This document shows positions 30,332 to 39,706 of a stretch of DNA of 43,489 nucleotides, piece after piece (position 1 is the first letter of the stretch; each line of letters begins with the position of its first letter). The notes under the pieces were generated by a model. The model made no database searches. It saw only the letters and a program-made list of their open reading frames with translations, and had not been told where the DNA came from. The DNA lies in assembly GCA_945897335.1 (NCBI GenBank), contig CAMDFP010000006.1, forward strand, positions 1 through 43,489, written 5' to 3'. The translations under genes and the position numbers were made by a program. The stretch comes from Asaia bogorensis (GTDB lineage: Bacteria; Pseudomonadota; Alphaproteobacteria; SHVZ01).

Positions 30332-30761
30332 TCATTCGACCGCCGCCCCTCTGGCCGCGATCCGCAAGGCGAGCGCCTGGAAGTCCGGCGGCGGCAGTCC
30401 GGCCGCGGCGCGCAGGGCCATCAGCAGCGCATGGTTTCGGGATCACGTCGACGGCGCCGGGCTGCCTCGCCTTGAGAGCGACCTCGGTACCGAGCTGGGC
30501 CCCGGTCGACAGCACGACGACGCGCGAGGTGCTCAGCAGCTTGAGCCGCTTCAGCACCTCGATTCCGTCCATCTTCGGCATCTCGATGTCGAGTACGACG
30601 ACATCGGGCTGGACCTTCATCGCGCGAAGCAGCGCCGACGCCCCGTCGTCGGCTTCGTCGACGACCACGAAGTCGGGATCGACCTCGATGATCTCCCTGA
30701 CCAGGCCGCGGATCAGCGGCGAGTCGTCGACGACCAGCACCTGCTTCGGCCTATCGGCCAC
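30332..30761 (-). CDS. CheY/CheB-like response-regulator receiver, apparently frameshifted
   Basis: The receiver domain is clear: VLVVDDSPLIRG, the phospho-acceptor in VVVLDIEMPKMDG, the Thr/Ser in VVVLST and the lysine in AVDVIPKP. After PKP the natural frame runs on to 30300 with basic, low-complexity residues, overlapping the neighbouring gene. A shift near 30432-30438 instead reads LLMALRAAAGLPPPDFQALA and so on to a TGA at 30332, just clear of the neighbour. That tail fits a CheY-like protein, so one extra base or two missing bases at the GG/CC run (30433-30434) is likely. The GTG at 30761 is the first plausible start. A stronger ribosome-binding site and ATG (30774) is out of frame with it. 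Possibly decayed or a sequence error. Confidence 0.7.
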
Positions 30762-30909
30762 GTGCCGTGTCCATACGGGTCCCCTCCCAACGACGAGGCC
30801 AAGCGTCCGCCCCGGCGACGCACGTGTCAATTGCACGGCAACCGCGCTCCGGTGGCGCGTGCGCGCCGAATCCGCTCTACTCTCGCTTCCCATCGGAGAG
30901 AGGGCGCTC

Positions 30910-30957
30910 ATGTTCAAGGCTTTGATCGACACGGACGAGACCGGGCGATGTGCCTGA
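30910..30957 (+). pseudogene. Possible 5' remnant of an acuI/yhdH-type oxidoreductase gene
   Basis: A 15-codon frame, MFKALIDTDETGRCA then stop, follows GGAGAGAGGG (30895-30904) with good spacing. The first 13 residues resemble the start of AcuI/YhdH acryloyl-CoA reductases (MFKAL followed by an acidic DE-G stretch). Nothing like the rest of the enzyme follows in any frame, so it may be a truncated relic or a chance short frame. The next gene begins 37 bases later. Confidence 0.25.
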
Positions 30958-30993
30958 TCGCCGGCGCCTCCTCCTTGTCCTAGGCAGGCACGC

Positions 30994-32187
30994 TTGGCGT
31001 CCCCAGTACAGGCGAACCCGTTCCGCGAAATCCGGCGGCATCTCTATGCGCTAGTCGAGACCGGCTATCAGGGCTATCCGCCCGGCCGCGCCTTCGACAT
31101 CGCGTTGGTCGCGGTGATCCTCGTCAGTATCACCGCCACCGCCATGGCCACAGTGCCAGAGACGAGCGAAGCCTGGCTCAGGGTTTACCGGGCGGTCGAG
31201 TGGACGGCCGTCGCCATCTTCACCGTCGAATACCTGGTTCGGGCGTGGGTCGCGGTCGAGGATCCGCACGCACCGGCCGAGCGACCCTGGGCCTGGCGGC
31301 TCCGCTATCTGGTGACGCCGCTGGCGCTGGTCGACCTCGTCGCCATCCTGCCGAGCTACCTCGAGCTGATCTTTGGAACCGCTTGGGAGTTCACCCTGGT
31401 CCTCCGAGTCCTCCGCCTGTTCAAGCTGCTGCGCTTCACCGGCGAGTTCGACACCATCTTCGCCGTCCTCCGTTCCGAGCGACGGCCTCTGATCGCCACA
31501 TTCTGTGTCATCGCCGTGATCCTTCTGCTGATCTCGACCATGGCCTATGTCGCCGAGCACGACGCCCAGCCGGACAAGTTCGGCAGCATCCCCGCCGCCT
31601 TCTACTGGGGGATCGTCACGCTGGCGACCGTCGGCTACGGCGACATCGCGCCGGTCACCCCTCTCGGCCGTGCCACCGGCGCGCTCGGCGCCGTGCTCGG
31701 AATCCTCACCTTCGCCATGCCGGCCGGCATCATCGCCTCCGGGTTCATCGAGGAGCTGCGGCGGCGCGACTTCATCGTCACCTGGCAGCTGGTCGCCAAG
31801 GTGCCGCTGTTCCGGCACCTGACGGCCCCGCGGATCGCCAGCGTCGCGCTCGTGCTCAGGCCGATGCGGTTCGAGGCCGGCGCCACCGTCTCCCGCAAGG
31901 GTGCGGAAGCCGATGGCATGTACTTCGTCGTCTCGGGCGAGCTTGTGGTCGAGATCCCGAGTCACCCGGTGACGCTCCGGAGCGGCGCCTTCTTCGGCGA
32001 GATGTCGCTGCTCGACGGCGGCAAGCGATCGAACACCGTGCGCGCCATCACCTCCTGCGACCTGCTGCATCTGGGAGCCGCGGAGTTCCGGCAGCTCCTC
32101 GCCGCCACGCCGCACCTGGAGGCCGAGATCCGCCAGGTCGCGGGCGCGCGCCGGCGGGACAACGAGGCGCACGACCAGCCTTCCTAG
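30994..32187 (+). CDS. Cyclic-nucleotide-gated potassium channel (MlotiK1-like)
   Basis: A 397-residue membrane protein. There are six membrane segments, with an S4-like helix holding R138, R141 and R147 (LRVLRLFKLLR). The potassium selectivity filter TVGYGD is at 212-217, with an inner helix behind it. A cyclic-nucleotide-binding domain occupies 283-380. Its phosphate-binding cassette is FFGEMSLLDGGKRSNTV (333-349) with the expected arginine at 345. The sequence AEHDAQPDKFGSIPAAFYWG before the filter and FIEELRRRDF after the inner helix match the well-studied MlotiK1 family. It starts at TTG 30994 with a weak AGG site. Its stop overlaps the convergent kinase gene by four bases. Confidence 0.9.
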   Translation: MASPVQANPFREIRRHLYALVETGYQGYPPGRAFDIALVAVILVSITATAMATVPETSEAWLRVYRAVEWTAVAIFTVEYLVRAWVAVEDPHAPAERPWAWRLRYLVTPLALVDLVAILPSYLELIFGTAWEFTLVLRVLRLFKLLRFTGEFDTIFAVLRSERRPLIATFCVIAVILLLISTMAYVAEHDAQPDKFGSIPAAFYWGIVTLATVGYGDIAPVTPLGRATGALGAVLGILTFAMPAGIIASGFIEELRRRDFIVTWQLVAKVPLFRHLTAPRIASVALVLRPMRFEAGATVSRKGAEADGMYFVVSGELVVEIPSHPVTLRSGAFFGEMSLLDGGKRSNTVRAITSCDLLHLGAAEFRQLLAATPHLEAEIRQVAGARRRDNEAHDQPS

Positions 32188-33758
32188 ACTCGGCGCAGGC
32201 CGAGATGGCGGAGGATGCGCCCCCCGGGCTCGGGCGCGGCGGCATCGAGCCGGGTCCAGCCGACCGTGCCCGTCCGGTAGGCCGCCATCTTGTCGAGCAC
32301 GGCCGGAGTCGCATCCGACGCATCGCCGGTGCGGCCGGCGAGCCGGCGGCGAAGCTCGCCTTCCGGTGCCTCCAGCCAGAAGCCCTCGAACGCGGCCCCG
32401 GCCGACCGCGCCATCGCCTCGACGGCGTCGCGCTCCTCAGCCGCCATGAAGGTGGCGTCGAGCACGACCGGATGCCCGGCGGCCAGCGTCTCGCCGGCGC
32501 GGCGGAGCATCTCCCCGTAGACGCGATCGCTGGCTTCCCTGGTATAGGTGACGGGCGGAAGCCGCGTCAGCTCGTCCACTTCGGCCAGCTGCTTTCGGAT
32601 GACATCGCTGCGCCAGTGAAGCGCCCCGACGACCCCGCCCAGTGACGGCGCGATCGACCGGGCGACAGTCGTCTTCCCCGTGCCCGGGAGACCGCCGATC
32701 GCCACCACCAGAGGCGGCGACCATGTCAGCAGCCGGCGCGCCAGGTCGAGATAGGCTGCGATCTCCACAGCCCCCGCCGCCTTCGCCGCGCCACCGACGG
32801 CCATGGCGGAACCGGCAACCTTGGCCCGGACCGTGGCGCGCGTCGCCATGAACAGAGGCAGCAATGCCAGCCCGTCCAGGTTCCGGCCGTCCTTCGCGTA
32901 TTCATTGCCGACGACATTGGCGAGGTCGGTGTGTTCCCGATGGATCAGGTCCATGAGCAGGAAGGCGAGATCGTAGAGCACGTCTATGCGGGCGAAGGCG
33001 TCGTTGAACTCGATGCAGTCGAACAGGGTCGGCTCACCCTCGACGAGGCAGATGTTCCGCAGGTGAAGGTCGCCATGACATTGGCGAACCAGACCCGCCT
33101 CGCGCCTCCGGTCGATGAGGCCGGCGGTTGCGGCGAAGGCGTTCCCGCTTCGCGCCTCCAGTTCCTCGACCGTCGCCAGATCGAACAGCTCCGGCTGGCT
33201 CCGCAACTCCTCGAAGTTCTCGGCGATCACCGCCCGCATCGCCTCGCTGCCGGCACCGTCGGGTGCCACCTCCGCGTCGCGGTGGAACGTGGCGATCGCG
33301 GCGGCGGCGCGGCGCATCAGCTCCGGCGTCAGCAAGCCCTTCCGGGCGCGGTCGTCGAGCAGGTCGCCGGCATCGAAGCGCCGCATGACCACCAGCCAGT
33401 CGACCGGCTCCCCCACCCTCGCCCCATGGGGATCGAGAAAGAGCCTGCCGCCGGGATCCCGCCGCACGGCGGCGACGCCGAGATAGAGCGACGGCGCGGT
33501 GCGACGGTTGAGCGCTACCTCGCGCTCACAGGCCCATTTCCGGCGGCCGGCGGTGCCATAGTCGAGATAGGGATAGCGCAGCGCCCGCTTCATCTTGTAG
33601 ACGCGGTCGCCGGCAAGGAAGATGTGGCTCGCATGGGTATCGACCCGAGTCACCGCCTCGCCTGCCGCTAGGCCATAGCTGCCAGGGTCCGCGAGGAGAG
33701 CAAGGGTCGGGCCCTGATCTTCCGTCACCGCGACGATCAAGCCCTGCTCCCTGAACAT
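32184..33758 (-). CDS. Bifunctional aminoglycoside-phosphotransferase-like kinase/AAA ATPase
   Basis: A 524-residue fusion. The N-terminal half is an APH-type kinase: HGDLHLRN (228-235) is the catalytic Brenner motif and DCIEF (247-251) the metal-binding motif. The C-terminal half is a P-loop kinase, with Walker A GLPGTGKTT (356-364), then VVLDATFMAAEERDAV. Such two-kinase proteins are frequent in proteobacteria and their substrates are unknown. The ATG at 33758 is my choice. TTG 33740 has a better site (GGGAG) and cannot be excluded, and the frame upstream of 33758 adds a non-conserved segment. It shares a 160-base divergent region with the M81 gene. Confidence 0.88.
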   Translation of the reverse strand: MFREQGLIVAVTEDQGPTLALLADPGSYGLAAGEAVTRVDTHASHIFLAGDRVYKMKRALRYPYLDYGTAGRRKWACEREVALNRRTAPSLYLGVAAVRRDPGGRLFLDPHGARVGEPVDWLVVMRRFDAGDLLDDRARKGLLTPELMRRAAAAIATFHRDAEVAPDGAGSEAMRAVIAENFEELRSQPELFDLATVEELEARSGNAFAATAGLIDRRREAGLVRQCHGDLHLRNICLVEGEPTLFDCIEFNDAFARIDVLYDLAFLLMDLIHREHTDLANVVGNEYAKDGRNLDGLALLPLFMATRATVRAKVAGSAMAVGGAAKAAGAVEIAAYLDLARRLLTWSPPLVVAIGGLPGTGKTTVARSIAPSLGGVVGALHWRSDVIRKQLAEVDELTRLPPVTYTREASDRVYGEMLRRAGETLAAGHPVVLDATFMAAEERDAVEAMARSAGAAFEGFWLEAPEGELRRRLAGRTGDASDATPAVLDKMAAYRTGTVGWTRLDAAAPEPGGRILRHLGLRRV

Positions 33759-33918
33759 CCGACTACGGTTCGCCCACTTGCAGTCGGGCTGCACCAAGGA
33801 TACCACATGCCTCCACTGCAAGAGGCCCGTCCCGATCTCGGAACGGACCCAGCCATCCCCCTCGGCCCAGCCAACTGCTAGTCTCGCGGCCAGTCCGCAG
33901 AACACCCCGGAGCCTTCG

Positions 33919-35409
33919 ATGACCCAGCGCGTGCTCACCGCCTATTTCATGCACGAGACCAATACCTTCTCGATCGTGCCGACGCCGCTCGAAGCCTTCC
34001 AGAAGCGCGCCTTCTATCGCGAGAACGAGATCCCGGAGGTCTACAAGGGCACCCGCTCGGCGCTCGGCGCCATGTTCGAGGCGACAGAGAAGTACGGCTG
34101 GACGCTGGTGCATCCGGTGAGCGCCTCGGCCAATCCCTCGGGCCTCGTCACCGACGGCGCCTTCGATGCCGTCGCCAACATGATCCTGGGCGCTCTCGAC
34201 GGCCCGAAGATCGACGGCATCGTGCTGCACCTGCACGGCGCCATGGTGGTCGACAGCTACGAGGACGGCGAGGGCGAGCTCCTGAAGCGGATCCGCGCCA
34301 AGATCGGCAGCGAGACCCCGATCATGGTGACCCTCGACCTCCACGCCAACGTCACCCAGGACATGGCGACACATGCGAACGCCCTGATCGCGTTTCGCAC
34401 ATACCCGCACATCGACGCCTACGAGCGCGCCTGGCAGGCCTGTGATCTGTTGCAGAAGACGATGACCGGCAAGGCCAGGCCCAAAACCTTCATCGCCACC
34501 CGCCCGATGCTCCACGGCCTCGACATGGGCCGCACGCAGAAGGGCCCGATGCGGGTGCTCCTCGACCGGGCGGACGCGATCGAAGCCAAGGGCAAGATCC
34601 ACCTGATCTCGATCTGCTCCGGCTTCCAGCATTCCGATATCAAGGATGTCGGCCCCACGGTCACCGTCACCGTCGACGGCAACGACCCCGAGGGCCAGAA
34701 GGTCGCCGAAGAGTTCATGGACTACGCCTGGGAGCAGCGGGACTACGTCGGCATCGAACTGCTGTCGGTCGCCAAGGTCGTCCAGATGGCAAAGTCCGGC
34801 GAAGGCTCGAAGAAGCCGCTGGTGATCGCCGACTACACCGACAATCCGGGCGGCGGCGGCTATGGCGACTCGACCGCGGTGCTGAAGGGACTGATCGACG
34901 CCGGCTGCAAGAACGTCGGCTTCCACGCGATCTGCGATCCGGAAGCCGTGCAGCAGGGCATCAAGGCGGGTGTCGGCAAGGCGATCAAGCTCAAGCTCGG
35001 CGGCAAGACCGATCCGAAGTTCGGCGGCGGACCGATCGACGTCGAGGCCGAAGTCGCGGCGCTGACCGACGGCAAGTTCATCGCCTGGGGCCCGATGGGC
35101 GGCGGCGTGCGCCGCGACTACGGCCCCTGCATGGTGCTCCGCATCGGCGGACTCAACGGCATCGAGGTCGTCGTCATCACCAACAACGGCCAGGGCAACG
35201 ACCTCGGCAACTTCACCTCGATGGGCATCGACCCGACGCGGAAGGACACGGTCGTCGTCAAGTCGATGCACCATTTCCGTGCCGCCTTCGAGCCGATCGC
35301 GCGCGAGGTCGTGCTGGTCGATTCCAAGTCGCTGTGCTCCGAGAACTTCACGCCGGAGATGTTCAAGAAGGTGCGCCGTCCGGTCTGGCCGTTCGACCAG
35401 ATCGCCTGA
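33919..35409 (+). CDS. M81 family metallopeptidase (microcystinase MlrC-like)
   Basis: A 496-residue protein of the M81 (MlrC) family. The N-terminal block [18 protein letters not shown] carries His12, and a later [10 protein letters not shown] supplies the Asp-x-His zinc-ligand pair. The C-terminal domain starts near [11 protein letters not shown] and contains a conserved [14 protein letters not shown]. MlrC itself degrades linearised microcystin products, but most homologues have unknown substrates. Nothing here shows microcystin use. GGAG lies six bases before the ATG at 33919, and the longer frame adds an unconserved stretch. Its stop overlaps the queA start (TGATG), so it heads the queuosine gene set. 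Confidence 0.9.
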   Translation: MTQRVLTAYFMHETNTFSIVPTPLEAFQKRAFYRENEIPEVYKGTRSALGAMFEATEKYGWTLVHPVSASANPSGLVTDGAFDAVANMILGALDGPKIDGIVLHLHGAMVVDSYEDGEGELLKRIRAKIGSETPIMVTLDLHANVTQDMATHANALIAFRTYPHIDAYERAWQACDLLQKTMTGKARPKTFIATRPMLHGLDMGRTQKGPMRVLLDRADAIEAKGKIHLISICSGFQHSDIKDVGPTVTVTVDGNDPEGQKVAEEFMDYAWEQRDYVGIELLSVAKVVQMAKSGEGSKKPLVIADYTDNPGGGGYGDSTAVLKGLIDAGCKNVGFHAICDPEAVQQGIKAGVGKAIKLKLGGKTDPKFGGGPIDVEAEVAALTDGKFIAWGPMGGGVRRDYGPCMVLRIGGLNGIEVVVITNNGQGNDLGNFTSMGIDPTRKDTVVVKSMHHFRAAFEPIAREVVLVDSKSLCSENFTPEMFKKVRRPVWPFDQIA

Positions 35410-36431
35410 TGCGGGTCGAGGCCTTCGACTTCGACCTGCCGCAGGACCTGATCGCCGATCACCCGGCAAGGCCGCGCGATGCGGCACGCCTGCTGGTGGT
35501 CGGCGACACGCTCGAGGATCGCATCGTGCGCGAGCTTCCGACGCTGCTCGGGCCCAAGGACGTGCTGGTGGTGAACGACACCAAGGTCATCCCGGCCCGG
35601 CTGTTCGCGCGCCGGGGCGAAGCGAAGATCGAGACTCTGCTGCACAAGCGGCTGGCGCCCGGGCGCTGGCTCGCCTTCGCGCGCCCGGCGAAGAAGCTCA
35701 GGACGGGAGACCGGCTGGCCGTCGGCGACGCCACCGTCCTGGTCGCCGAGAAGCGCGAGAACGGCGAGGTCATGCTGGATTTCCAGGCGGACGACGCCGA
35801 GGTCATGGCGCTGCTGGGGCAGCATGGCCACGTGCCGCTGCCGCCCTACATCAGGCGTGGCGACACCGCCTTGGATGTCGCCGACTACCAGACACTCTTC
35901 GCCCGGAACGAAGGCGCCATCGCCGCCCCGACCGCGGGCCTGCACTTCACCCCGGATCTCAAGAGCGCCCTCGCCGCCCGCGGCGTCGAGATCCTGACCC
36001 TCACCCTCCATGTCGGCGCCGGCACCTTCCTGCCGGTGAAGGCCGAGGACACCGACGACCACGCGATGCATGCCGAGTGGGGCGAGGTCACCGCCGACGT
36101 GGCCGAGCGGGTGAACGCCGCCCGCGCCGCCGGCGGCCGCCTGCTTGCGGTCGGCACCACCAGCGTCCGCCTTCTGGAATCGGCGGCCGGCGAGGATGGC
36201 CGGCTTCGACCCTTCACCGGTGACACCGACATCTTCATCATTCCGGGCTACCGCTTCAAAATCGTGGACCTGATGCTCACCAACTTCCATCTGCCGCGCT
36301 CGACGCTGTTCATGCTGGTCTCCGCCTTCGCCGGCCTCGAGCGCATGAAGACCGCCTACGCGCATGCGATCCAGGAGCGCTATCGCTTCTACTCCTATGG
36401 CGATGCCTGTCTGCTCAAGAGGGCCGCATGA
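35409..36431 (+). CDS. queA: tRNA preQ1(34) S-adenosylmethionine ribosyltransferase-isomerase
   Basis: A 340-residue enzyme, the usual QueA length. It transfers and rearranges the ribose of S-adenosylmethionine onto preQ1 in tRNA to give epoxyqueuosine. Hallmarks are [17 protein letters not shown] at the N-terminus, [43 protein letters not shown], and at the C-terminus [20 protein letters not shown] followed by [15 protein letters not shown] 35409 overlaps the mlrC stop by one base, and tgt starts four bases inside its end (ATGA). It is the first of four consecutive queuosine genes. Confidence 0.98.
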   Translation: MRVEAFDFDLPQDLIADHPARPRDAARLLVVGDTLEDRIVRELPTLLGPKDVLVVNDTKVIPARLFARRGEAKIETLLHKRLAPGRWLAFARPAKKLRTGDRLAVGDATVLVAEKRENGEVMLDFQADDAEVMALLGQHGHVPLPPYIRRGDTALDVADYQTLFARNEGAIAAPTAGLHFTPDLKSALAARGVEILTLTLHVGAGTFLPVKAEDTDDHAMHAEWGEVTADVAERVNAARAAGGRLLAVGTTSVRLLESAAGEDGRLRPFTGDTDIFIIPGYRFKIVDLMLTNFHLPRSTLFMLVSAFAGLERMKTAYAHAIQERYRFYSYGDACLLKRAA

Positions 36432-37549
36432 GCGTCGGCTTCGAGGTCCTGGCGACCGATGGTGCCGCCCGGCGCGGGCGGATCGAGACGGCGCATGCGC
36501 CGATCGACACACCCGCCTTCATGCCGGTCGGAACCGCCGGCACGGTCAAGGGCATGCATCCGGAGTCGGTCGCGGCGACCGGCGCCCAGATCATCCTCGG
36601 CAACACCTATCACCTGATGCTCCGCCCCGGCGCCGAGCAGGTCGCGGCGCTTGGCGGCCTGCACCGCTTCATGAACTGGCCGGGTCCGATCCTGACCGAC
36701 TCCGGCGGCTTCCAGGTGATGTCCTTGGCGGGATTGCGGACCATCGACGAGCAGGGCGTCGTTTTCAAGTCGCACCTGGACGGGACCAAATACGCGCTCA
36801 CGCCCGAGCGCTCGATCGAGATCCAGCATCTGCTGGATGCCACCATCACAATGGTGCTGGACGAGTGCACGCCGTTCCCGGCGACCGAGGACGAAGCCGA
36901 CCACTCGATGATGCGCTCGATGCGCTGGGCCGAGCGCTGCCGCAAATCCTTCGTCGAGCGCCCGGGCTACGGCCTCTTCGGCATCGTCCAGGGCAGCATC
37001 TATCCGAAGCTCCGCGCCCGCTCGGTTACCGCGCTCGCCACTGTCGGCTTCGACGGCTACGCCATCGGCGGGCTCGCGGTCGGCGAGGGCCAGGCGATGA
37101 TGTTCGACGTCCTGGACGCAACCGTGCCGAGCCTGCCCAAGGACCGCCCGCGCTACCTGATGGGCGTCGGCCGGCCGGACGACATCGTCGGCGCGGTCCG
37201 CCGCGGCGTCGACATGTTCGACTGCGTCATGCCCACGCGCTCGGGCCGCACCGGCCAGGCCTTCACCCGCGGCGGCACGCTGAACATCCGGAACGCCGAG
37301 CACGCCGTCTCCGACCGGCCGCTCGACGGGCTCTGCCGCTGCCCGGCCTGCCGCGGCTATTCACGCGGGTATCTGCATCATCTGTTCAAGGCCAACGAGA
37401 TGCTCGGCCCCATGCTGTTGACCTGGCATAACCTCCAGCACTATCAGGATCTGATGGTGGAGCTGCGCTGGGCCATCGAGGCAGGAACCTTCGAGGAGGT
37501 CGCCCGGCGCTGGGAAGCCGCCCCGCAACGGCCGGACGAACCGGAATGA
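36428..37549 (+). CDS. tgt: tRNA-guanine(34) transglycosylase
   Basis: A 373-residue bacterial Tgt that swaps guanine for preQ1 at position 34 of tRNAs with GUN anticodons. Catalytic Asp91 is in DSGGFQ (91-96), and the nucleophile Asp265 is in MFDCVMPTR. Zinc ligands C303, C305, C308 and H334 (CRCPAC, then LTWHN) keep the spacing of the Zymomonas enzyme. GIVQGSIYP and [10 protein letters not shown] are also diagnostic. It overlaps queA by four bases and queF by four bases, so all three should be translated in series. Confidence 0.98.
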   Translation: MSVGFEVLATDGAARRGRIETAHAPIDTPAFMPVGTAGTVKGMHPESVAATGAQIILGNTYHLMLRPGAEQVAALGGLHRFMNWPGPILTDSGGFQVMSLAGLRTIDEQGVVFKSHLDGTKYALTPERSIEIQHLLDATITMVLDECTPFPATEDEADHSMMRSMRWAERCRKSFVERPGYGLFGIVQGSIYPKLRARSVTALATVGFDGYAIGGLAVGEGQAMMFDVLDATVPSLPKDRPRYLMGVGRPDDIVGAVRRGVDMFDCVMPTRSGRTGQAFTRGGTLNIRNAEHAVSDRPLDGLCRCPACRGYSRGYLHHLFKANEMLGPMLLTWHNLQHYQDLMVELRWAIEAGTFEEVARRWEAAPQRPDEPE

Positions 37550-37998
37550 CCAAGTCGCTGACCTATCTCGGCCGGCCGACCGCGCCGCCGACGTCTCCCG
37601 ACCAGGCCGTGCTGGACCGCGTGCCCAACGCGCATCCGCGCGATCGCTACCTCGTCCGCTTCGCCGCACCCGAGTTCACCTGCCTCTGCCCGATCACCGG
37701 CCAGCCGGACTTCGCACATCTGGTGATCGACTATGTGCCGAAGGCGTGGCTGATCGAGAGCAAGGCGCTGAAGCTCTATCTGGCCTCATATCGCAATCAC
37801 AACGGCTTTCACGAGTCGACCACTGTCGAGATCGCCAAGCGGCTTCGCGAGGTGCTGAAGCCCGTCTGGCTTCGCATCGGCGGCTACTGGTACCCGCGGG
37901 GCGGCATGCCGATCGACGTCTTCTACCAGTCGGGGCCGGAGCCCAAGGGCCTGTGGATCCCGCCGCAGGAGGTCCAGCCCTACCGAGGCCGCGGATAG
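37546..37998 (+). CDS. queF: preQ0 reductase (NADPH-dependent 7-cyano-7-deazaguanine reductase)
   Basis: A 150-residue single-domain QueF of the YkvM type that reduces the nitrile of preQ0 to the amine of preQ1 with NADPH. The catalytic Cys48 and Asp55 are in [14 protein letters not shown], the substrate-binding [15 protein letters not shown] follows, and Glu90 in NGFHE is conserved. [10 protein letters not shown] near the end is typical. The protein is complete although short compared with the two-domain E. coli type. It overlaps tgt (ATGA) and is three bases ahead of queG. Confidence 0.97.
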   Translation: MTKSLTYLGRPTAPPTSPDQAVLDRVPNAHPRDRYLVRFAAPEFTCLCPITGQPDFAHLVIDYVPKAWLIESKALKLYLASYRNHNGFHESTTVEIAKRLREVLKPVWLRIGGYWYPRGGMPIDVFYQSGPEPKGLWIPPQEVQPYRGRG

Positions 37999-38000
37999 CG

Positions 38001-39128
38001 ATGGAAGACCCGAAGGCCGCGATCCGGGAAAAGGCGCTGGCCCTCGGTTTCGACGCCGTCGGCTTCGCCCCCGCCGCGCTGTCCGGTGAGGCCCGCGAAA
38101 ACCTCGCGCAATATCTCGGCCAGGGCCTGCATGGCGACATGGGCTGGCTCGCCGCCAAGGCCGACCGCCGCGGCGATCCGAAGACGCTGTGGCCTGATGC
38201 CCGGAGCGTCATCGTGCTGGGCATGAACTACGGCTCGCCCGAGGTGCCGAACGCCCACCTCGGCGAGGCCGGGGCGGGCGTCGTCTCCGTCTACGCCCGC
38301 GGCCGCGACTATCACGACGTGATCAAGAGCCGCCTGAAGACGCTGGCGCGCTGGCTCGCCGAGAGCCGGGACTGCCAGGTGAAGGTCTTCGTCGACACCG
38401 CGCCGGTGATGGAGAAGCCGCTGGCCGAGGCCGCCGGCATCGGCTGGCAGGGCAAGCACACCAACCTGGTCTCCCGCGACTTCGGCTCCTGGCTCTTCCT
38501 CGGCGAGGTCTTCACCGACCTCGCTCTGGAGCCCGATGCGCCCCACGCCGACAATTGCGGCGCCTGCCGCGCCTGCCTGGATGCCTGCCCGACCGCGGCC
38601 TTCCCCGCGCCCTATCGCCTGGATGCCCGGCGCTGCGTCTCCTACCTGACGATCGAGCACAAGGGGCCGATCCCGCGGGATCTCAGGCGCCTGCTCGGCA
38701 ACCGCATCTATGGCTGCGACGATTGCCTGGCAGCCTGTCCCTGGAACAAGTTCGCGACCCGCACATCTGAGGCCGCCCTACTGCCCCGCGCCGAGCTGAC
38801 GGCGCCGCGCCTCGCCGAGCTGGCCGGCCTCGACGACGCTGCTTTCCGCCGCCTTTTCTCAGGTTCCGCGGTCAAGCGCCTCGGACGTGACCGCTTCGTC
38901 CGCAACGTGCTGATCGCCATTGCCAACAGCGGCGCGCCCGAACTGGCGACGGTGGCCGTACGCCTCCTCGACGATCCGGCACCACTGGTCCGCGGCGCTG
39001 CCGCCTGGGCGCTCCACAACCTGGCGCCTGACGCTGCGGCCGAACGTCGTAGCGACAGGGACCGGACCGAGACGGACGCGGACGTGCGGGCGGAGTGGCG
39101 CCTCACCCCGGAGGCAGCACGCCCGTGA
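38001..39128 (+). CDS. queG: Epoxyqueuosine reductase
   Basis: A 375-residue QueG that reduces epoxyqueuosine in tRNA to queuosine using cobalamin and two [4Fe-4S] clusters. Cluster ligands are in [13 protein letters not shown] and [10 protein letters not shown]. The N-terminal GDMGWLA, the [20 protein letters not shown] block and [10 protein letters not shown] are conserved, and the C-terminal 80 residues carry HEAT-like helical repeats, as in characterised QueG. ATG 38001 follows the queF stop after two bases. Its 3' end overlaps the convergent hypothetical gene by 26 bases. Confidence 0.97.
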   Translation: MEDPKAAIREKALALGFDAVGFAPAALSGEARENLAQYLGQGLHGDMGWLAAKADRRGDPKTLWPDARSVIVLGMNYGSPEVPNAHLGEAGAGVVSVYARGRDYHDVIKSRLKTLARWLAESRDCQVKVFVDTAPVMEKPLAEAAGIGWQGKHTNLVSRDFGSWLFLGEVFTDLALEPDAPHADNCGACRACLDACPTAAFPAPYRLDARRCVSYLTIEHKGPIPRDLRRLLGNRIYGCDDCLAACPWNKFATRTSEAALLPRAELTAPRLAELAGLDDAAFRRLFSGSAVKRLGRDRFVRNVLIAIANSGAPELATVAVRLLDDPAPLVRGAAAWALHNLAPDAAAERRSDRDRTETDADVRAEWRLTPEAARP

Positions 39129-39660
39129 TGCCGAGGCCGTTGACCATGCGCGTGGCATCCGCCGGGCTCAGCTCCGCCGTTCCCGGCACGCACATGAAGC
39201 CGGTCAGCCGTTCCGTCCCCGCCTTGATGTCATAGGCGACGCAGGCCATCCCCTCGCCGCCGTCCTGCATGCTGAACAGGGTGAGGCGCCCATCCGCAGC
39301 GCCACGCGCGTAGGGCGTCGTGGCGCCGATCTTCTTCTCGAGCGGATTGTCGGGGTTGACGGTCGCGATGTACTTGGCGAGATCGATCTCCGGCCATTTC
39401 GCGCTGGCCGCCGCCCATTGATGGTTGATCACGGCGACCCGGGTCTCATCGGAGAAGACGAGATATTCGAGCCCGGTCGCGCCCGGCGTCGATGGCAGCG
39501 GCCGGCGCTTGGCAATGCGGGCGGCGAGGCCTGAATATTCCTGGGTGGTCAGCACCACGTTGGAAGACCGGGCATCGAAATCGACGAGTTCGTCCGCCAT
39601 CGCGGCAGCTCCTCCAATAAAGACCAAAATCGTAACAGCGACGCGCCATAGCAACGTCAT
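39103..39660 (-). CDS. Hypothetical exported protein
   Basis: A 185-residue protein I do not recognise. [21 protein letters not shown] is a signal peptide or N-terminal anchor, and the rest looks globular with two cysteines (MACVAYD and GFMCVPG) that could form a disulfide in the periplasm. No catalytic motif is seen. Codon use is like its neighbours and the third-position GC bias supports coding. The gene lies between the GST gene on the same strand and queG, overlapping the queG end by 26 bases. Confidence 0.7.
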   Translation of the reverse strand: MTLLWRVAVTILVFIGGAAAMADELVDFDARSSNVVLTTQEYSGLAARIAKRRPLPSTPGATGLEYLVFSDETRVAVINHQWAAASAKWPEIDLAKYIATVNPDNPLEKKIGATTPYARGAADGRLTLFSMQDGGEGMACVAYDIKAGTERLTGFMCVPGTAELSPADATRMVNGLGITGVLPPG

Positions 39661-39706
39661 GCAGACCTCTGCAAGCGATGATGTTCCGGCGTGGACGGAG
39701 CGGCGA

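Noticed and set aside
33919-35409. Microcystin degradation function
   Set aside because: Only the M81 gene is present; mlrA, mlrB and mlrD are absent, and the family is far wider than microcystin degraders.
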